A stretch of 8,621 nt of DNA, taken from positions 1 through 8,621 of the forward strand of contig JALUFY010000223.1 in the NCBI GenBank assembly GCA_027051995.1. Reading direction: 5' to 3'. Below are positions 6,345 to 8,621 of the stretch, piece by piece. The notes beneath the pieces were generated by a model. That model did not search any database. It was given only the letters and a program-made list of their open reading frames with translations, and was not told where the DNA came from. Numbering within the stretch: position 1 is the stretch's first letter; every line of letters starts with the position of its first letter. The stretch comes from Hyphomicrobiales bacterium (GTDB lineage Bacteria > Pseudomonadota > Alphaproteobacteria > Rhizobiales > Aestuariivirgaceae). The position numbers and the translations under genes were made by a program.

Positions 6345-6358
6345 GCGCCGCGCGGCGC
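6345..6358 (-). other. 14-bp perfect palindrome in rplU leader
   Basis: GCGCCGCGCGGCGC reads the same on both strands and lies 29-42 nt before the rplU start, between the 5'-end hairpin and the Shine-Dalgarno region. It could be an RNA stem that holds back or marks the ribosome site, or a by-product of high GC content. Confidence 0.35.
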
Positions 6359-6414
6359 CGCCTTTACGGCAGGCTTTTGTCGGTTGTCGTTATGGCCTTG
6401 GGCAACAGGTGAAA

Positions 6415-6437
6415 GCGGGCGGAAATGCTCCGCCCGC
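6415..6437 (-). promoter_or_regulatory. hairpin at the predicted 5' end of the rplU-rpmA mRNA
   Basis: In the transcribed strand GCGGGCGGA-GCATT-TCCGCCCGC is a perfect 9-bp stem with a 5-nt loop, followed by TTTC. It begins only about 7 nt after the predicted transcription start. Such a 5'-terminal stem may protect the mRNA or bind L21 for feedback. The short T-run makes early termination (attenuation) possible but not compelling. Confidence 0.5.
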
Positions 6438-6450
6438 CGCTCTTTGCGCG

Positions 6451-6481
6451 CTATATGCCCGCAAGGGGCGCGCCCTGTCAA
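6451..6481 (-). promoter_or_regulatory. promoter of rplU-rpmA
   Basis: On the minus strand TTGACA (6481-6476) is a perfect -35 box, in CTTGACA context. CATATAG (6457-6451) follows about 18 bp downstream as the -10 region. It lies 37 bp after the infC stop and predicts a leader of roughly 128 nt before rplU. It separates rplU-rpmA from infC as a transcription unit, though read-through from infC is possible because no terminator lies between them upstream of this promoter. Confidence 0.7.
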
Positions 6482-6517
6482 GCGTTTAACGGCCCTCCGG
6501 CGGGCCGCCGCCTTGCC

Positions 6518-7057
6518 TTATCTGGGCGCCAGGATCATGACCATCTGGCGGCCTTCCATCTTCGGCATCAGCTCGATCTTGACATCCTCGCCGAGATCGC
6601 CGCGCACCCTGTTGAGCAGTTCGCGGCCCAGATTGGTGTGGGCCATTTCACGGCCGCGGAAGCGGATGGTCACCTTGACCTTGTTGCCCTCGCCGAGAAA
6701 CTTCTTCAGGGCGCGCATCTTCACCTCATAATCATGGGTGTCGATGGCCGGGCGCATCTTGATTTCCTTGACCTCGACGGTCTTTTGCTTCTTGCGCGCC
6801 TCGGAGGCCTTCTTCTGCGCCTGATACTTGAACTTGCCGTAGTCCAGTATCTTGCACACCGGCGGTTTCGCCGTGGGAGAAACCTCCACCAGATCAAGAC
6901 CGGCGTCTGCGGCCAGGTCGAGCGCCTCGTCTATGGGCAGCACGCCGCGCTTTTCCCCATTCTCGTCGATGACGAGCACTTCCGGAGCCGTGATCTTGCC
7001 GTTGATTTTCGGTCCGTCGTTCCGGGGCCTGACCGGCCCCCTGAATGGCCTGCGAAT
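6518..7057 (-). CDS. infC: translation initiation factor IF-3, ATT start codon
   Basis: IF3 binds the 30S subunit, prevents early 50S joining and checks the initiator tRNA-start codon pairing. From the ATT at 7057-7055 the protein is 179 aa. The IF3-N domain (about 14-85) contains the family signature [20 protein letters not shown] (64-83), and the C domain (about 90-178) contains [18 protein letters not shown] and [13 protein letters not shown], ending ILAPR. ATT is chosen because AAGGAG (7066-7071) sits exactly 8 nt upstream and the product then begins MRRPFRGP, as other alphaproteobacterial IF3 proteins do. The in-frame ATG at 7111 would add 18 Arg-rich residues and translate through the hairpin and Shine-Dalgarno sequence. 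A non-AUG start on infC is the classic basis of IF3 autoregulation. The next gene is rplU rather than the more usual rpmI-rplT. Confidence 0.95.
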   Translation of the reverse strand: MRRPFRGPVRPRNDGPKINGKITAPEVLVIDENGEKRGVLPIDEALDLAADAGLDLVEVSPTAKPPVCKILDYGKFKYQAQKKASEARKKQKTVEVKEIKMRPAIDTHDYEVKMRALKKFLGEGNKVKVTIRFRGREMAHTNLGRELLNRVRGDLGEDVKIELMPKMEGRQMVMILAPR

Positions 7058-7065
7058 GGTATCGT

Positions 7066-7071
7066 CTCCTT
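7066..7071 (-). promoter_or_regulatory. Shine-Dalgarno site that sets the infC ATT start
   Basis: AAGGAG lies 8 nt before ATT (7057-7055). No ATG, GTG or TTG lies in frame at a usable distance, so this site decides the start call. Confidence 0.85.
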
Positions 7072-7078
7072 GTTTCTC

Positions 7079-7109
7079 GCGGGACGCGCGCCTTGCGCGG
7101 CGCGCCCGC
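7079..7109 (-). promoter_or_regulatory. leader hairpin just upstream of the infC ribosome site
   Basis: In the transcribed strand GCGGG-CGCGCC, loop GCGCAA, then GGCGCG-CGT-CCCGC folds as 11 base pairs with a 3-nt bulge (CGT). It ends 7 nt before the AAGGAG of infC. The position fits a leader structure that affects initiation. There is no U-tract, so it is not a terminator. Confidence 0.45.
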
Positions 7110-7132
7110 ATGCATTAAGCGCCTTGGAATGC

Positions 7133-7164
7133 AATATACATCTTGAACCGGCGTTGCAAGTCAA
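7133..7164 (-). promoter_or_regulatory. candidate infC promoter
   Basis: On the minus strand CTTGACT (-35 at 7164-7159) is followed by TGTATATT. Taking TGTATA (7140-7135) as -10 gives an 18-bp spacer; TATATT (7138-7133) gives 20. The layout resembles the rplU promoter. The leader to infC would be about 70 nt. Confidence 0.55.
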
Positions 7165-7211
7165 GCCGCGAAAAACCGCGAAGCGCCGTTCATTCCACAA
7201 GGATTTCTCCC

Positions 7212-8018
7212 ATGACAGACATCTCCTTTCTCGACAGCCCGCACGGGGAAAAGACCGCCTGGATCAACGATGGCCCCGCGCCCGCCAGCGAGGGGCCTTG
7301 CGGACTGTTCTGGCTTGGCGGCTTCATGTCGGACATGGAAGGCTCGAAGGCCACCGCCCTGGGCGAGCTGGCGCGCATGACGAACCGTTCGGCGGTGCGT
7401 TTCGACTATTCCGGCCACGGCCGCTCCAGCGGGGAGTTCACGGAAGGCACGATCGGCAAATGGCTGCGGGAGGCCCTCGCCGTCTTTCGCGGCGTGGCCA
7501 GGGGGCCGCGCATTCTCGTAGGCTCGTCCATGGGCGGCTGGCTGGCGCTGCTGCTGGCGCGCGAGCTGGCCCGTCACGCCCCGGATGAGGCGGCGCGCGT
7601 CAAGGGCATGATCCTCATGGCCCCGGCGGCGGACATGACGAAAGACCTCATGTGGGACAAGTTCCCGCCCGAGGCGCGCGAGGAAATCATGGAAAAGGGG
7701 CAAATCGCCGTGCCCAGCGAATACGGGGACGAGCCCTACATCCTGACCCGCGAGCTGATCGAGGAGGGGAAAAATCATCTGCTGCTGGACGAGGGCTTTG
7801 AGGCGCGATGCCCGGTGCGCGTTCTTCAGGGAGACGCGGACAAGGACGTGCCCTGGGAACACGGCCTGAAGGTCTATGAGGCCATATCGGGAGAGGATGT
7901 GACCTTCACCCTGATCAAGGGGGCCGATCACCGCCTGTCCGGCCCGCGCGAGCTGCGGCTCTTGCAGGAAGTGGTTCTGGCCCTGTGCGCCCGCGCGGAC
8001 GCGGATACACAAGGCTGA
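7212..8018 (+). CDS. alpha/beta hydrolase, ABHD10-like
   Basis: This is a serine hydrolase of 268 aa in the alpha/beta fold, resembling the alphaproteobacterial relatives of mitochondrial ABHD10 (a thioesterase/acyl-glucuronide esterase). Seen in the sequence: the oxyanion-side motif FWLGGFMSDMEG (33-44), RFDYSGHGRSSGEF (63-76), nucleophile elbow GSSMGG with S106, the acid in QGDADKDVPW (D210 likely), and the histidine in GADHRLS (H240). The catalytic triad is therefore complete. No signal peptide or membrane segment is seen, so it is probably cytoplasmic. AAGGA (7199-7203), 8 nt before the ATG, supports this start over the longer open frame, which would run through the infC promoter region. 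It is divergent from infC, an arrangement I recall in other alphaproteobacteria. The natural substrate is unknown. Confidence 0.88.
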   Translation: MTDISFLDSPHGEKTAWINDGPAPASEGPCGLFWLGGFMSDMEGSKATALGELARMTNRSAVRFDYSGHGRSSGEFTEGTIGKWLREALAVFRGVARGPRILVGSSMGGWLALLLARELARHAPDEAARVKGMILMAPAADMTKDLMWDKFPPEAREEIMEKGQIAVPSEYGDEPYILTRELIEEGKNHLLLDEGFEARCPVRVLQGDADKDVPWEHGLKVYEAISGEDVTFTLIKGADHRLSGPRELRLLQEVVLALCARADADTQG

Positions 8019-8102
8019 CAGCGCTTTTGCGCGCATATGGGCAGGGCCCGCGCGGGCGCACTCTGCCAAAGCAGGGGCTTGTTTTCCGGTCAACACCAGA
8101 TT

Positions 8103-8248
8103 CGTCATTCCCACGAAAGTGGGAATCCATGCAGCTTATCGGAGGTTTTGCGGAATTTCCATGGAAGTGTCTGAAACTCCGCGCCTTTTTCCGAACCGCC
8201 CAGCAGTTCCGCGATTCAGCATAGGCTCCCGCTTTCGCGGGAGTGACG
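8103..8248. repeat. 146-bp MITE-like inverted-repeat element with hairpin ends
   Basis: The two 30-bp ends (8103-8132 and the reverse complement of 8219-8248) agree at 24 of 30 positions and both start CGTCA. Each end folds into its own hairpin with a GAAA tetraloop: ATTCCCAC-GAAA-GTGGGAAT on the left and CTCCCGC-GAAA-GCGGGAG on the right. Four of the six differences are paired changes that keep the stem (T-A to C-G, A-T to G-C). The end sequence is the widespread TTCCC-N-CGAAAG-N-GGGAA type repeat whose translation gives the often misannotated DSHFRGND peptide. The interior (about 86 bp) codes for nothing I recognise and includes the palindrome TTCCATGGAA. No clear target-site duplication is visible. 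Confidence 0.75.
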
Positions 8249-8301
8249 TTGTTGAAAACGTTACTTGGACAGCAGTGGCGCGGGCGGCAAGGACAGGAAA
8301 A

Positions 8302-8338
8302 GGCCGCTTCCCTCAACGGGGGAAGCGGCCCTTTATTC
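8302..8338. terminator. bidirectional intrinsic terminator between hydrolase gene and rpsT
   Basis: GGCCGCTTCCC (8302-8312) and GGGAAGCGGCC (8320-8330) form an 11-bp stem closed further by a G-U and a C-G pair. On the minus strand TTTTCC follows, serving rpsT, whose stop is about 40 bp upstream. On the plus strand CTTTATTCTT follows, serving the hydrolase transcript after the repeat element. Confidence 0.85.
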
Positions 8339-8378
8339 TTTGGTTTCCGGCCTTTTTCGCGAACCGGGCGGAGCCTGC

Positions 8379-8621
8379 TCAGGCGCCGAGCGCCTTGATG
8401 CGCTTGCTGAGGCGCGAAATCTTGCGCGCGGCGGTATTCTTGTGCATCACCCGCTTGCGCGCCCCTCTCATGATCTCCGGCTGGGCGATGCGCAGAGCCT
8501 CGGCGGCGGCCTTCTGGTCGCCGGAGGCGATGGCTTCCTCGACCTTGCGGATGAAGGTGCGCACGCGGGATTTGCGGGCCTTGTTGATTTCCGTGCGGCG
8601 CTGCGTCTGGCGCATGGCCTT
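8379..8621 (-). CDS. rpsT: 30S ribosomal protein S20 (N terminus outside window)
   Basis: S20 is a small helical protein that binds the 16S rRNA 5' domain early in 30S assembly. Eighty residues are visible. They include [40 protein letters not shown] and the C-terminal [19 protein letters not shown], which is typical of S20. The frame continues through the window edge (KA before MRQT), and family members have about 8-10 more N-terminal residues (MANxxxAxK-like), so the internal ATG at 8615 is not the real start. The gene ends at the terminator shared with the convergent hydrolase gene. Confidence 0.95.
   Translation of the reverse strand, partial: KAMRQTQRRTEINKARKSRVRTFIRKVEEAIASGDQKAAAEALRIAQPEIMRGARKRVMHKNTAARKISRLSKRIKALGA

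Larger units (their letters stand above)
8019..8378. other. 360-bp gene-free region between hydrolase gene and rpsT
   Basis: This stretch holds the inverted-repeat element (8103-8248) and a bidirectional terminator (8302-8338). Just after the hydrolase stop, a GC-rich inverted sequence (GGCAG at 8040-8044, CTGCC at 8063-8067, around a GCCCGCGCGGGC palindrome at 8046-8057) could act as a 3' end structure, but it lacks a clear T-tract. The open frames across it are repeat-derived and show no protein family. Confidence 0.7.

Noticed and set aside
7058..7111. ATG at 7111 as the infC start
   Set aside because: It would translate the leader hairpin and the Shine-Dalgarno sequence, adds a non-conserved Arg-rich stretch, and has no good ribosome site of its own.
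6425..7588. Plus-strand open frame of 387 codons
   Set aside because: It runs antisense through infC and out of frame through the hydrolase gene. It comes from high-GC codon bias and has no recognisable protein features.
7915..8316. Minus-strand open frame of 133 codons containing a DSHFRGND-like peptide
   Set aside because: It is the translation of the inverted-repeat element and the terminator region and overlaps the end of the hydrolase gene. It has no domain, and this peptide is a known repeat artefact.

Overview
The window looks like chromosome from a high-GC alphaproteobacterium. The evidence is a RegB/RegA (PrrBA/ActSR) redox two-component pair, an NfuA-TsaB-RimI cluster, an alpha/beta hydrolase divergent from infC, and a ribosomal protein L21 with a long C-terminal extension. 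I cannot place it to order or genus. Most of it is housekeeping DNA. I see no prophage, CRISPR array, transposase, secretion or defence locus. The curious features are regulatory and architectural rather than a wholly new system.

Layout. Positions 1-1573 (+): the C-terminal two thirds of a RegB-type sensor kinase (cut by the window edge), then its partner RegA. RegA has its own candidate promoter, overlapped by a perfect TGCACA-N5-TGTGCA palindrome. Positions 1592-4062 (-): a four-gene run nfuA, RutE-like nitroreductase, tsaB, rimI, ending tail-to-tail 18 bp from regA with no visible terminator. Positions 4220-5239 (+): tRNA-Gly(CCC) with its own promoter, then a lone TupC-like ABC ATPase without a permease or binding protein in view. 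A strong bidirectional terminator follows (about 5265-5304). Positions 5327-7057 (-): infC, then rplU-rpmA behind their own promoter. infC appears to start at an ATT codon under a strong Shine-Dalgarno sequence. Positions 7212-8018 (+): an ABHD10-like alpha/beta hydrolase, divergent from infC. Positions 8019-8378: no gene, but a 146-bp inverted-repeat element (8103-8248) and a second bidirectional terminator (8302-8338). Positions 8379-8621 (-): rpsT, cut at its N terminus by the window edge.

How the genes fit together. RegB/RegA would adjust energy metabolism to redox state. NfuA delivers Fe-S clusters, TsaB takes part in t6A tRNA modification, and RimI-type enzymes acetylate protein N termini. 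The translation genes infC, rplU, rpmA and rpsT are separated from some of their frequent neighbours (rpmI-rplT after infC, obgE after rpmA). The best leads are the infC ATT start with an upstream hairpin, the L21 C-terminal domain and its leader hairpins, the repeat element with compensatory stem changes, and the orphan ABC ATPase behind the tRNA.
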